From: Serratia fonticola
GTDB taxonomy: Bacteria > Pseudomonadota > Gammaproteobacteria > Enterobacterales > Enterobacteriaceae
NCBI RefSeq assembly: GCF_006715025.1
Contig: NZ_VFMK01000001.1
Span: 744,001-808,000, forward strand
Reading direction: 5' to 3'
DNA: 64,000 bases
A program made the position numbers and the translations under genes. Of this stretch, positions 44,469 through 53,443 are shown one piece after another. A model generated the notes under the pieces. That model searched no databases and was not told the origin of the DNA. It was given only the letters and a program-made list of their open reading frames with translations. Within the stretch, counting starts at the first letter, position 1. Every line of letters starts with the position of its first letter.

Positions 44469-44688
44469 AGTAATGTGGCGGCGGCGTTTCCTCTGACTGC
44501 GGCGCAATCATTGAAGGTTGGGTGGCACGGAGTTTGTCGGTCAGCAGGCGCAGATGCTCTTGCAATTTCAACATCTCGAGCTGATGCTGCACGACGGTTT
44601 GGTTGAGCTCCTCAATCGTCACTTCCTGAAAGGCCTGACGGCTTTCCAACTCTTCCAGCCTTTTCAGCAGGCTCTCGGTGTCATGCAT
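44467..44688 (-). CDS. slyX: SlyX family small coiled-coil protein
   Basis: SlyX is a 73-residue protein of unknown function. It is largely one coiled coil (LLKRLEELESRQAFQEVTIEEL in the first third) and ends PPPHY, as in E. coli. Its stop overlaps the terminator hairpin shared with slyD. Confidence 0.92.
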   Translation of the reverse strand: MHDTESLLKRLEELESRQAFQEVTIEELNQTVVQHQLEMLKLQEHLRLLTDKLRATQPSMIAPQSEETPPPHY

Positions 44689-44858
44689 GATGTTACCTCT
44701 GGTACTGTTAAATCCGGGATTCTGCCGCTATGTTAACAGCAGCCATTGGTTTTGTGCTGCGCAATTTCTGAAAGTGGCGTTTTCTGGCGCGGCGGTGAAC
44801 AAGTTGATTTGGTAAAGAATAAAAAAATCATTGATTATCATAGTGCTAGATGTGTTCT

Positions 44859-44887
44859 GGAAACTTCTTGGCGATTATGGGGTCACA
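44859..44887 (+). promoter_or_regulatory. Possible sigma-E promoter of fkpA
   Basis: GGAAACTT (44859-44866), then 16 bp, then TCACA (44883-44887) resembles the sigma-E pattern GGAACTT-N15/16-TCAAA, about 115 bp before fkpA. fkpA is a known sigma-E target in E. coli. No gene is seen in 44689-45003. Confidence 0.45.
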
Positions 44888-45003
44888 TCTTGACTCGATT
44901 GGTTACCTGTGTGACTGTTTTGTTTTGTTTCAGACAGCTATAGTAGCTTGGTTAATTTACTTAATGATGGTTTGGGGCATCGCTTCAAACACTGGAGAAA
45001 TGG

Positions 45004-45858
45004 ATGAAATCTTTGTTTAAAGTCACGCTTCTGGCAACCACTATGGCTTTCGCCCTGAATGCGACTCACGTTATGGCTGCAGATGCGGCTAAGCCAGCAG
45101 ATGCTACAGCAACACCGGCTGAAGCGGCTAAACCAGCAGAAGCGCCAAGCACCGGCAAATTTAAAAACGATGATGAGCAAGCAGCCTATGCGCTGGGTGC
45201 TTCACTCGGCCGTTACATGGAAAACTCCCTGAAAGAGCAAGAGAAACTGGGTATCAAACTGGATAAAGACCAGTTGATCGCCGGTGTTCAGGATGCGTTT
45301 GCCAACAAAAGCAAGCTGAATGACTCAGACATTGAAAAAACCCTGCAGGGTTTTGAAGCGCGTGTGAAGGCTTCCGCTCAGGCGAAGATGGAGCAGGACG
45401 CGAAAGAAAACGAAGCGAAAGGCGCTAAATACGCTGAAGCTTTCGCCAAAGAAAAAGGCGCCAAGAAAACCGAATCTGGTCTGCTGTACAAAGTAGAGAA
45501 AGAAGGTACCGGTGAAGCACCGAAAGACAGCGATACCGTAGTGGTGAACTACAAAGGTACTCTGACCGACGGCACCGTATTCGATAACTCTTACGATCGT
45601 GGCGAGCCACTGTCATTCCGTCTGGACGGCGTGATCCCAGGCTGGACCGAAGGCCTGAAGCACATCAAGAAAGGCGGCAAAATCAAGCTGGTTATCCCAC
45701 CGGCGCTGGCTTACGGTAAAACAGGTGTTCCAGGTATTCCTGCGAACTCCACGCTGGTCTTCGACGTTGAGTTGCTGGATGTGAAACCAGCTGCGAAAGC
45801 TGACGACAAGACAGAAAAAGCGGCTGACGACGCTGCGGCCGACACCAAAGCTAAATAA
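45004..45858 (+). CDS. fkpA: Periplasmic FKBP-type peptidyl-prolyl isomerase and chaperone FkpA
   Basis: FkpA helps envelope proteins fold. The 284-residue precursor has a signal peptide (MKSLFKVTLLATTMAFALNATHVMA), an Ala/Pro-rich start, an N-terminal helical dimerisation domain (about 45-150) and the FKBP domain (YKGTLTDGTVFDNSYDRGEPLSF, VIPGWTEGLKHIKKGGK, LAYGKTGVPGIPANSTLVFDVELLDV; about 160-265). A low-complexity Ala/Lys/Asp tail ends the protein, longer than seems needed for the fold. Confidence 0.95.
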   Translation: MKSLFKVTLLATTMAFALNATHVMAADAAKPADATATPAEAAKPAEAPSTGKFKNDDEQAAYALGASLGRYMENSLKEQEKLGIKLDKDQLIAGVQDAFANKSKLNDSDIEKTLQGFEARVKASAQAKMEQDAKENEAKGAKYAEAFAKEKGAKKTESGLLYKVEKEGTGEAPKDSDTVVVNYKGTLTDGTVFDNSYDRGEPLSFRLDGVIPGWTEGLKHIKKGGKIKLVIPPALAYGKTGVPGIPANSTLVFDVELLDVKPAAKADDKTEKAADDAAADTKAK

Positions 45859-45873
45859 GCACGTTGTTTTCCC

Positions 45874-45902
45874 AACCGCCGCGAATGTCCTTCGCGGCGG
45901 TT
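45874..45902 (+). terminator. Rho-independent terminator of fkpA
   Basis: AACCGCCGCGAA-TGTCC-TTCGCGGCGGTT is a perfect 12-bp stem 16 bp after the fkpA stop, followed by GTCATTTC. The U-tract is short but the stem is strong. Confidence 0.8.
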
Positions 45903-46215
45903 GTCATTTCTAGCACCCCAATAATGCAAAATTCCTGACAAGTTTGCTTTCTTCCCCTACGGATTGCTTGACGCCTGCCGGGCATCGGGCTTAACGTCAA
46001 TACCACGCGCAATTGCAAGGGCTCTGATCTGGCTTTTTTGTCAGCTTCCTGGGCTGAAATTATGAATCATGCGCCTGCCCCTTAGGGCGTGTACCTAAGA
46101 CTGTTCCTGGCCATCTGGCTGGCGGATGAGCCTGCTTATCCTCCCCTGGTGCGGCTGTCCGAGCTGTTTTAGCTGCGTCCCCCTGGCACAGGCGTTCTAT
46201 GAGGGTGGTACATCG
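45903..46215 (+). other. Intergenic region before yheO
   Basis: About 310 bp between the fkpA terminator and the yheO start. It should hold the promoter of the yheO-tus operon. A TTGACG occurs near 45968 without a convincing -10. I see no gene, and only a GGTGG-like ribosome site near 46205. Confidence 0.4.
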
Positions 46216-46945
46216 ATGTCTAATTCGCTTTTATCCGGCGAAGCCAGCGAACTTGATTTGCTGAATGAGCGTCCGTTTAGTCAGACGGACCATGAAATCC
46301 TGAAGTCATATGAAGCCGTGGTGGATGGGCTGGCTATGCTGATTGGCGGGCACTGCGAGATCGTTCTTCATTCACTGGAAGACCTGAAATGCTCCGCCGT
46401 ACGTATCGCCAATGGTGAGCATACCGGACGTAAAATCGGTTCACCGATCACCGATCACGGATCTGGCGTTGCGTATGCTGCATGACATGGCCGGTGATGA
46501 CAGCAGCGTCTCTAAAGCTTATTTCACCCGTGCCAAAAGCGGTGTGTTGATGAAGTCGGTGACGATAGCCATCCGCAATCGTGAGCAGCGCGTGATCGGC
46601 CTGCTGTGCATCAACATGAACCTCGATGTGCCGTTCTCGCAGATCATGCAGACCTTCATGCCGCCAGAAACGCAAGAGGTGGCTTCTTCAGTCAACTTCG
46701 CCTCCTCGGTTGACGATCTGGTAGCGCAGACGTTGGAGTTCACCATCGAAGAGGTGAATGCCGATCGCAGCGTGTCCAACAATGCCAAAAACCGCCAAAT
46801 TGTGCTCAACCTCTACGAGAAGGGCATCTTTGATATCAAGGATGCAATCAACCAGGTTGCAGATCGGCTGAACATCTCCAAACATACCGTCTACCTGTAT
46901 ATCCGCCAGTTCAAAAGCGGCGACCTATTGGGTAACGATCGTTGA
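46216..46945 (+). pseudogene. yheO: YheO family (PAS + HTH) regulator, interrupted by a frameshift
   Basis: YheO-type proteins have an N-terminal PAS-like domain and a C-terminal HTH. Here the first part (from ATG 46216, MSNSLLSGEASELDLLNERPF...RKIGSPITD) and the second part (LALRMLHDMAGDDSSVS... to a C-terminal HTH, ISKHTVYLYIRQFKSGD) are in different frames. Together they would match the whole 240-residue E. coli YheO. The break lies at 46457-46463, where a third, imperfect copy of a 7-base unit has been added. Frame 1 stops at 46485. As written no full protein is made, unless slippage removes 7 bases. The rest is well conserved, so the change is recent or is a sequencing error. Confidence 0.85.
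46443..46463 (+). repeat. Three 7-bp tandem repeats at the yheO frameshift
   Basis: ACCGATC (46443-46449), ACCGATC (46450-46456) and ACGGATC (46457-46463) stand in a row. The protein family needs only the first two (coding S-P-I-T-D), so removing any 7 bases restores the reading frame. Confidence 0.9.
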
Positions 46946-47334
46946 TGCTCAGCTATTGCCTGCTGGTGACCGGACCGGCTTATGGAACACAGCAAGCCAG
47001 CAGCGCCTGGCAATTCGCCCAGGCCCTACTGGCCGCAGGCCATCGTATCAGCAGCGTCTTCTTTTATCGTGAAGGGGTGCTTAATGCCAATCAACTGACG
47101 TCCCCTGCCAGCGATGAATTCGATCTGGTGCGTGCGTGGGTTGATCTGGCACAGCGACATGGTGTGGCGCTTAACGTCTGTGTGGCGGCAGCATTGCGTC
47201 GTGGCGTGGCCGATGAACAAGAGGCTGCACAGCTTCAACTGGTGGCGGCCAATTTGCAGCCAGGGTTTACCCTCAGTGGTTTGGGCTCCCTGGCTGAGGC
47301 GGCGCTAAGCTGCGACCGTATGGTGCAGTTTTAA
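46945..47334 (+). CDS. tusD: Sulfur relay protein TusD
   Basis: TusD accepts persulfide sulfur from TusA and passes it, within the TusBCD complex, to TusE and MnmA for 2-thiolation of tRNA wobble uridine. The 129-residue protein has the active Cys79 in LNVCVAAALRRG and starts MLSYCLLVTGPAYGTQQAS. It starts inside the yheO stop (TGATG). Translation was probably coupled to yheO; the yheO frameshift, which stops ribosomes at 46485, could reduce it. Confidence 0.94.
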   Translation: MLSYCLLVTGPAYGTQQASSAWQFAQALLAAGHRISSVFFYREGVLNANQLTSPASDEFDLVRAWVDLAQRHGVALNVCVAAALRRGVADEQEAAQLQLVAANLQPGFTLSGLGSLAEAALSCDRMVQF

Positions 47335-47343
47335 GTGAGCAAG

Positions 47344-47703
47344 ATGAAACGAATTGCGTTTGTTTTTACCCAGGGGCCACATGGCAATAGCGCGGGCAGG
47401 GAAGGGCTGGATGCCCTGCTTGCGACTTCAGCGCTGAGTGACGATATCGGCGTATTTTTTATTGGCGATGGCGTGCTGCAACTGCTTCCAGGCCAGCAGC
47501 CGGAAAAGATCCTGGCTCGCAATTACATTGCTACTTTCGGCGTGCTGCCGCTGTACGATGTTGAAAATTGCTATCTCTGCGAAGCGGCGTTGCAGGAGCG
47601 CGGTTTGCAACAGATTACCGATTGGGTACTGAAGGCCGAGATCCTGTCTGCAGACAGATTACGCCAAAAGCTGGCCGCTTATGATGTAGTGATGACTTTC
47701 TAG
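47344..47703 (+). CDS. tusC: Sulfur relay protein TusC
   Basis: The 119-residue TusC is a structural subunit of the TusBCD hexamer. It matches E. coli TusC: MKRIAFVFTQGPHGNSAGREGLDALLATSA at the start and PLYDVENCYLC in the middle. ATG 47344 is chosen by family; GTG 47335 would add three residues. Confidence 0.94.
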   Translation: MKRIAFVFTQGPHGNSAGREGLDALLATSALSDDIGVFFIGDGVLQLLPGQQPEKILARNYIATFGVLPLYDVENCYLCEAALQERGLQQITDWVLKAEILSADRLRQKLAAYDVVMTF

Positions 47704-47712
47704 GATATTGTA

Positions 47713-48000
47713 ATGCTCTATACCCTCAGCCATTCTCCAGCCCATTGCGATCTTCCTGCGTTGCTAAGGCTCACTGCGCATGGGGATGCCCTGCTGCTGT
47801 TGCAAGATGGCGTAGTGGCTGGCCTTGCGGGGAGTGCCAGCCTTGATTTGTTGATCAACGCCCCCATATCTCTCTATGCGCTGCAGGACGACCTGGATGC
47901 CAGAGGCCTGTCTGGTCATATTTCACACAAAGTGTCGGTCATCGGTTATACTCATTTCGTTGAATTGACCGAGAAACACCGTAATCAAATGGCATGGTAA
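47713..48000 (+). CDS. tusB: Sulfur relay protein TusB
   Basis: The 95-residue TusB (DsrH family) completes the TusBCD complex for tRNA 2-thiouridine formation. It begins MLYTLSHSPAHCDLPALLRL and has the family run ALLLLQDGVVAGL. It lies 9 bp after tusC and before the str promoter. Confidence 0.93.
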   Translation: MLYTLSHSPAHCDLPALLRLTAHGDALLLLQDGVVAGLAGSASLDLLINAPISLYALQDDLDARGLSGHISHKVSVIGYTHFVELTEKHRNQMAW

Positions 48001-48022
48001 TGAGCGTGATGTTGTATATTTC

Positions 48023-48051
48023 TTGACACCTCTACTGGTCAGCCATAAAAT
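48023..48051 (+). promoter_or_regulatory. str operon promoter
   Basis: TTGACA (48023-48028), 17 bp, TAAAAT (48046-48051) is a near-consensus sigma-70 promoter. A GC-rich stretch (GCGTCC) follows the -10, as in promoters under stringent control. The leader to rpsL is about 85 bases. Confidence 0.85.
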
Positions 48052-48144
48052 TCTGCGTCCTCGTACTTTGCCAGTAGTGCATACGGGGGGATTTATCACA
48101 TGTTTACGAAGCAAGAAACGAAGCAAAACCCAGGAGCTTTTTGA

Positions 48145-48519
48145 ATGGCAACGATTAACCAGCTGGTTCGCAAACCACGCTCTGTGAAGGCTGCTAAAAG
48201 CAACGTTCCAGCGCTGGAAGCCTGCCCGCAGAAACGTGGTGTATGTACCCGCGTATATACCACCACCCCGAAAAAACCAAACTCCGCACTGCGTAAAGTA
48301 TGCCGTGTACGTTTGACTAACGGTTTCGAAGTGACTTCCTACATCGGTGGTGAAGGTCACAACCTGCAGGAGCACTCCGTGATCCTGATCCGTGGCGGTC
48401 GTGTTAAAGACCTGCCAGGTGTGCGTTACCACACCGTCCGTGGTGCACTTGACTGCTCCGGTGTTAAAGACCGTAAGCAAGCTCGTTCCAAGTACGGCGT
48501 GAAGAAGCCAAAGGCTTAA
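48145..48519 (+). CDS. rpsL: 30S ribosomal protein S12
   Basis: S12 shapes the decoding centre. The 124-residue protein has the invariant TTPKKPNSALRKVCRV with Lys43 (Met = 1), where streptomycin-resistance changes arise; here it is wild type. First gene of rpsL-rpsG-fusA-tufA. Confidence 0.98.
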   Translation: MATINQLVRKPRSVKAAKSNVPALEACPQKRGVCTRVYTTTPKKPNSALRKVCRVRLTNGFEVTSYIGGEGHNLQEHSVILIRGGRVKDLPGVRYHTVRGALDCSGVKDRKQARSKYGVKKPKA

Positions 48520-48615
48520 TGGTTCTCCGTTAAGTAAGGCCAAACATTTTCACTTTAATGTCAAAATAAACTCGTAGAGTTTTGGACAATCCTGAATTAA
48601 CAACGGAGTATTTCC
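48520..48615 (+). promoter_or_regulatory. S12-S7 intercistronic region (S7 autoregulation target)
   Basis: The gap between rpsL and rpsG is 96 bases. In E. coli the equivalent gap of similar length folds into the S7-binding site that controls translation of rpsG and fusA. The same role is inferred; I did not fold it. Confidence 0.5.
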
Positions 48616-49086
48616 ATGCCACGTCGTCGCGTAATAGGCCAACGTAAAATCCTGCCAGATCCTAAGTTCGGATCCGAGCTGTTGGCCAAATTTGTAAACA
48701 TTCTGATGGTAGACGGTAAAAAATCTACTGCAGAAGCAATCGTATATACCGCGCTGGAGACCCTGGCTCAGCGTTCTGGTAAAGGTCACCTGGAAGCTTT
48801 TGAAGTCGCTCTCGACAACGTGCGCCCGACTGTAGAAGTTAAGTCTCGCCGCGTTGGTGGTTCTACTTACCAGGTACCAGTTGAAGTTCGTCCGGTTCGT
48901 CGTAATGCCCTGGCAATGCGTTGGATCGTTGATGCTGCTCGTAAACGTGGTGATAAATCCATGGCTCTGCGCCTGGCGAACGAGCTGTCTGACGCAGCAG
49001 AGAACAAAGGTTCTGCTGTTAAGAAGCGTGAAGACGTTCACCGTATGGCCGAAGCCAACAAGGCGTTCGCCCACTACCGCTGGTAA
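48616..49086 (+). CDS. rpsG: 30S ribosomal protein S7
   Basis: S7 nucleates assembly of the 30S head and binds 16S rRNA and its own message. The 156-residue protein starts MPRRRVIGQRKILPDPKFGSE and includes GGSTYQVPVEVRP. It follows rpsL after 96 bases and precedes fusA by 96 bases. Confidence 0.98.
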   Translation: MPRRRVIGQRKILPDPKFGSELLAKFVNILMVDGKKSTAEAIVYTALETLAQRSGKGHLEAFEVALDNVRPTVEVKSRRVGGSTYQVPVEVRPVRRNALAMRWIVDAARKRGDKSMALRLANELSDAAENKGSAVKKREDVHRMAEANKAFAHYRW

Positions 49087-49182
49087 TACCACGCTGTAGT
49101 TATGCTAACCAGGCGGGCGCTTACAGAAGCCAACCCGCTTGGCTTAACTGAACTTGAACGCCTAAGGCAATAGAGGAATCAA

Positions 49183-51297
49183 ATGGCTCGTACAACACCC
49201 ATTAAGCGCTACCGTAATATCGGTATCAGTGCTCACATCGACGCCGGTAAAACCACCACTACCGAACGTATTCTGTTCTACACCGGTGTAAACCATAAAC
49301 TCGGTGAAGTTCATGACGGCGCAGCCACCATGGACTGGATGGAACAGGAGCAGGAGCGTGGTATTACCATCACTTCTGCAGCGACTACCGCTTTCTGGTC
49401 CGGTATGGCTAAGCAGTATGAACCGCATCGTATCAACATCATCGACACCCCAGGGCACGTTGACTTCACCATCGAAGTAGAACGTTCCATGCGTGTTCTT
49501 GATGGCGCGGTAATGGTTTACTGTGCCGTTGGTGGTGTTCAGCCGCAGTCTGAAACCGTATGGCGTCAGGCTAATAAATACAAAGTTCCACGCATCGCGT
49601 TCGTTAACAAAATGGACCGTATGGGTGCCAACTTCCTGAAAGTTGTCGGCCAGATCAAACAGCGTCTGGGTGCGAACCCTGTTCCATTGCAATTGGCGAT
49701 TGGTGCAGAAGAAGGTTTCACCGGTGTTGTTGACCTGGTGAAAATGAAAGCCATCAACTGGAACGAAGAAGACGCTGGTGTAACCTTCGAATACGAAGAT
49801 ATCCCGGCTGATATGGTTGAACTGGCTGAAGAATGGCATCAGAAACTGGTTGAAGCCGCTGCTGAAGCCTCTGACGAGCTGATGGACAAATTCTTTGGTG
49901 GCGAAGAGCTGACCGAAGAAGAAATCAAGAAAGCTCTGCGTCAGCGCGTGCTGAACAACGAAATCATTCTGGTTACCTGTGGTTCTGCGTTTAAGAACAA
50001 AGGTGTACAGGCGATGCTGGATGCGGTAATCGATTACCTGCCAGCACCTGATGACGTTGCTGCAATCAACGGTATGCTGGACGACGGTAAAGATACTCCA
50101 GCTGTTCGTCACTCTGACGACAACGAGCCGTTCGCGGCGCTGGCGTTCAAAATCGCTACCGACCCATTCGTGGGTAACTTGACGTTCTTCCGCGTGTACT
50201 CTGGTGTGGTTAACTCCGGTGATACCGTACTGAACTCCGTTAAGAGTGCTCGTGAGCGTCTGGGCCGTATCGTACAGATGCACGCTAACAAGCGTGAAGA
50301 AATCAAAGAAGTTCGCGCGGGCGACATTGCTGCGGCAATCGGCCTGAAAGACGTGACTACCGGTGACACCCTGTGTGATCCAAACAACGTGATCATTCTG
50401 GAGCGTATGGAATTCCCTGAGCCGGTAATTTCTATCGCTGTTGAACCGAAAACCAAAGCTGACCAGGAAAAAATGGGTCTGGCTCTGGGACGTCTGGCTA
50501 AAGAAGACCCGTCATTCCGCGTATGGACTGACGAAGAGTCTAACCAGACCATCATCGCTGGTATGGGTGAGTTGCACCTGGATATCATCGTTGACCGTAT
50601 GAAGCGTGAGTTCAACGTTGAAGCGAACGTGGGTAAACCACAGGTTGCTTACCGTGAAGCGATTCGTGCGAAAGTTACCGATATCGAAGGTAAACACGCC
50701 AAGCAGTCTGGTGGTCGTGGTCAGTACGGTCATGTTGTTATCGACATGTACCCACTGGAGCCGGGCTCAAATCCGAAAGGCTACGAGTTTGTCAACGACA
50801 TCAAAGGTGGTGTGATTCCAACGGAATACATCCCTGCCGTTGATAAAGGTATTCAGGAGCAGCTGAAGTCTGGCCCGCTGGCTGGTTACCCTGTGGTAGA
50901 CATGGGTGTGCGTCTGCACTTCGGTTCTTACCACGACGTTGACTCCTCCGAGTTAGCGTTTAAACTGGCGGCTTCTATCGCCTTTAAAGATGGCTTTAAG
51001 AAAGCAAAACCTGTGCTTCTTGAGCCGATCATGAAGGTTGAAGTTGAAACGCCGGAAGAAAACACTGGTGACGTCATCGGTGACCTGAGCCGTCGTCGCG
51101 GTATGTTGCGCGGTCAAGAATCCGAAGTTACTGGCGTTAAGATTCACGCTGAAGTTCCGTTGTCCGAAATGTTCGGGTACGCAACCCAACTGCGTTCTCT
51201 GACCAAAGGTCGTGCATCATACACTATGGAATTCCTGAAGTATGATGATGCGCCAAACAACGTCGCTCAGGCCGTTATCGAAGCCCGTGGTAAATAA
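49183..51297 (+). CDS. fusA: Translation elongation factor G
   Basis: EF-G drives ribosome translocation by GTP hydrolysis. The 704-residue protein carries G1 AHIDAGKTTTTER (about 17-29), switch regions with RGITITSAA and DTPGHVDF, NKMDRMGANF, and domains II-V ending in the C-terminal ...QAVIEARGK. No inserts or losses were noticed. The codons are strongly biased, as expected for high expression. Confidence 0.98.
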   Translation: MARTTPIKRYRNIGISAHIDAGKTTTTERILFYTGVNHKLGEVHDGAATMDWMEQEQERGITITSAATTAFWSGMAKQYEPHRINIIDTPGHVDFTIEVERSMRVLDGAVMVYCAVGGVQPQSETVWRQANKYKVPRIAFVNKMDRMGANFLKVVGQIKQRLGANPVPLQLAIGAEEGFTGVVDLVKMKAINWNEEDAGVTFEYEDIPADMVELAEEWHQKLVEAAAEASDELMDKFFGGEELTEEEIKKALRQRVLNNEIILVTCGSAFKNKGVQAMLDAVIDYLPAPDDVAAINGMLDDGKDTPAVRHSDDNEPFAALAFKIATDPFVGNLTFFRVYSGVVNSGDTVLNSVKSARERLGRIVQMHANKREEIKEVRAGDIAAAIGLKDVTTGDTLCDPNNVIILERMEFPEPVISIAVEPKTKADQEKMGLALGRLAKEDPSFRVWTDEESNQTIIAGMGELHLDIIVDRMKREFNVEANVGKPQVAYREAIRAKVTDIEGKHAKQSGGRGQYGHVVIDMYPLEPGSNPKGYEFVNDIKGGVIPTEYIPAVDKGIQEQLKSGPLAGYPVVDMGVRLHFGSYHDVDSSELAFKLAASIAFKDGFKKAKPVLLEPIMKVEVETPEENTGDVIGDLSRRRGMLRGQESEVTGVKIHAEVPLSEMFGYATQLRSLTKGRASYTMEFLKYDDAPNNVAQAVIEARGK

Positions 51298-51368
51298 GCT
51301 TTCGGGTTTAAAACATTGATCCAGTGCTCTCTCCACGAGGGGGGAGCATAAGAGTAAGGAATATAGCC

Positions 51369-52553
51369 GTGTCTAAAGAAAAATTTGAACGTTCCAAACC
51401 GCACGTTAACGTTGGTACTATCGGCCACGTTGACCACGGTAAAACTACCCTGACTGCAGCAATCACTACCGTGCTGGCTAAAACCTACGGTGGTTCTGCT
51501 CGTGCTTTCGACCAGATCGATAACGCGCCAGAAGAAAAAGCTCGTGGTATCACCATCAACACTTCTCACGTTGAATATGACACCCCGACTCGTCACTACG
51601 CGCACGTTGACTGCCCAGGGCACGCCGACTACGTGAAAAACATGATCACCGGTGCTGCTCAGATGGACGGCGCTATCCTGGTAGTTGCTGCGACTGACGG
51701 CCCAATGCCTCAGACTCGTGAGCACATCCTGCTGGGTCGTCAGGTAGGCGTTCCTTACATCATCGTATTCATGAACAAATGTGACATGGTTGATGATGAA
51801 GAGCTGCTGGAACTGGTAGAAATGGAAGTGCGTGAACTTCTGTCTGCTTATGACTTCCCTGGTGATGATCTGCCAGTGGTTCGTGGTTCAGCGCTGAAAG
51901 CACTGGAAGGCGACGCTGAGTGGGAAGCTAAAATCATCGAGCTGGCTGGTCACCTGGATACTTACATCCCAGAACCAGAGCGTGCTATCGACAAGCCGTT
52001 CCTGCTGCCAATCGAAGACGTATTCTCCATCTCTGGTCGTGGTACCGTTGTTACCGGTCGTGTTGAGCGCGGTATCATCAAAGTGGGTGAAGAAGTTGAA
52101 ATCGTGGGCATCAAAGACACCGTCAAGTCTACCTGTACGGGTGTTGAAATGTTCCGCAAACTGCTGGACGAAGGCCGTGCTGGTGAGAACGTAGGTGTTC
52201 TGCTGCGTGGTATCAAGCGTGAAGAAATCGAACGTGGTCAGGTACTGGCTAAACCAGGTTCAATCAAGCCGCACACTCAGTTCGATTCAGAAGTGTACAT
52301 CCTGAGCAAAGAAGAAGGTGGTCGTCATACTCCATTCTTCAAAGGCTACCGTCCACAGTTCTACTTCCGTACAACTGACGTGACCGGTACCATCGAACTG
52401 CCAGAAGGCGTAGAGATGGTAATGCCAGGCGATAACGTGAACATGAAAGTAACTCTGATTCACCCAATCGCGATGGACGACGGTCTGCGTTTCGCAATCC
52501 GTGAAGGCGGCCGTACTGTAGGTGCGGGCGTTGTTGCTAAAGTTATCGCTTAA
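51369..52553 (+). CDS. tufA: Translation elongation factor Tu
   Basis: EF-Tu carries aminoacyl-tRNA to the ribosome. The 394-residue protein starts at GTG 51369 behind TAAGGA and has GHVDHGKTTLTAA (about 19-31), DCPGHADYVKNM and NKCDMVDDEELL. It ends the str operon; a strong terminator follows. The 45 bases upstream in frame are not coding. Confidence 0.98.
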   Translation: MSKEKFERSKPHVNVGTIGHVDHGKTTLTAAITTVLAKTYGGSARAFDQIDNAPEEKARGITINTSHVEYDTPTRHYAHVDCPGHADYVKNMITGAAQMDGAILVVAATDGPMPQTREHILLGRQVGVPYIIVFMNKCDMVDDEELLELVEMEVRELLSAYDFPGDDLPVVRGSALKALEGDAEWEAKIIELAGHLDTYIPEPERAIDKPFLLPIEDVFSISGRGTVVTGRVERGIIKVGEEVEIVGIKDTVKSTCTGVEMFRKLLDEGRAGENVGVLLRGIKREEIERGQVLAKPGSIKPHTQFDSEVYILSKEEGGRHTPFFKGYRPQFYFRTTDVTGTIELPEGVEMVMPGDNVNMKVTLIHPIAMDDGLRFAIREGGRTVGAGVVAKVIA

Positions 52554-52580
52554 TCGCGAATAATCTATAAGCATAAAAGA

Positions 52581-52603
52581 GGGCACTTCGGTGCCCTTTT
52601 TTT
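52581..52603 (+). terminator. Rho-independent terminator of the str operon
   Basis: GGGCAC-TTCG-GTGCCC followed by seven Ts, 28 bp after the tufA stop. Confidence 0.93.
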
Positions 52604-52629
52604 ATACTATTTGTTCGAATCTTAATTGA

Positions 52630-52649
52630 AATAAAAACGATTCCCATTT
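52630..52649 (+). promoter_or_regulatory. Fur-like box before bfd
   Basis: AATAAAAACGATTCCCATTT resembles Fur sites with the ATTCTCATT half and lies about 35 bp before bfd. Iron control of bfd-bfr is known in E. coli. The match is partial. Confidence 0.5.
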
Positions 52650-52684
52650 AGACTCACTGAACTGGTTAAGAAGTGAGTCTCTCT

Positions 52685-52879
52685 ATGTACGTATGTTTGT
52701 GTAATGCCGTGACTGACAAAGCGATCCGTAAAGCGGTTCGTCAGCATAATCCTCATACCATGAAGCAACTGCGCGATTTAGTGCCGATTGGTACCGACTG
52801 CGGAAAGTGTATTCGTCAGGCAAGACAAATTATGGTGGAGGAACGCGCAACCATTATTCATATGCACGAAGTCGCCTAA
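52685..52879 (+). CDS. bfd: Bacterioferritin-associated ferredoxin
   Basis: Bfd is a 64-residue [2Fe-2S] protein that reduces ferric iron in bacterioferritin so it can be released. The four cluster ligands are seen in VCLC (Cys4, Cys6) and DCGKC near residues 38-41. ATG 52685 is chosen (MYVCLCNAV); codons upstream are not in the family. bfr follows in the same direction. Confidence 0.95.
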   Translation: MYVCLCNAVTDKAIRKAVRQHNPHTMKQLRDLVPIGTDCGKCIRQARQIMVEERATIIHMHEVA

Positions 52880-52952
52880 TAGAAGGATGTCTCTTTTTTG
52901 ACTCTTGGCCAACAGCTTCTACACTTCTAGAACTGCCCAGGAGGATTCACCT

Positions 52953-53432
52953 ATGAAAGGCGATAAAAAGATCATTGCTCATCTCAACAAACTGCTCGGT
53001 AACGAGTTGGTTGCCATCAATCAGTACTTCTTGCATGCGCGAATGTTTAAAAACTGGGGCTTGATGCGTCTCAACGACAAGGAATACCACGAGTCGATCG
53101 ATGAAATGAAACATGCCGATCGTTATATTGAGCGTATCCTGTTCCTTGAAGGGATCCCGAATCTGCAAGACTTGGGCAAACTCAATATCGGTGAAGATGT
53201 CGAAGAGATGCTGCGCTCCGATCTGGCTTTAGAGCTGGACGGTGCCAAAAATCTGCGTGAAGCGATTGCTTATGCCGACTCGATTCATGACTATGTCAGT
53301 CGCGATTTGATGAAAGAAGTCTTGGCCGATGAAGAAGGGCATATCGATTGGTTGGAAACTGAATTAAGCCTGATTGAACGGCTCGGCATTCAAAACTATT
53401 GCCAGGCGCAAGTGCTGGAACGCAAAGACTGA
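52953..53432 (+). CDS. bfr: Bacterioferritin
   Basis: Bfr stores iron in a 24-mer with haem. The 159-residue protein has ferroxidase ligands Glu18, Glu51 and His54 (DEMKH), the haem ligand Met52, and Glu/His in ADEEGHIDW near 127-130. ATG 52953 follows AGGAGG; the 16 codons upstream are not conserved. It is paired with bfd. Confidence 0.97.
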   Translation: MKGDKKIIAHLNKLLGNELVAINQYFLHARMFKNWGLMRLNDKEYHESIDEMKHADRYIERILFLEGIPNLQDLGKLNIGEDVEEMLRSDLALELDGAKNLREAIAYADSIHDYVSRDLMKEVLADEEGHIDWLETELSLIERLGIQNYCQAQVLERKD

Positions 53433-53443
53433 ATACCCCCGAA

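Noticed and set aside
49162..50283. Long open frame (373 codons) antisense to fusA
   Set aside because: It is opposite a strongly codon-biased elongation factor gene. Such genes often leave the opposite frame open; the product has no recognisable motif.
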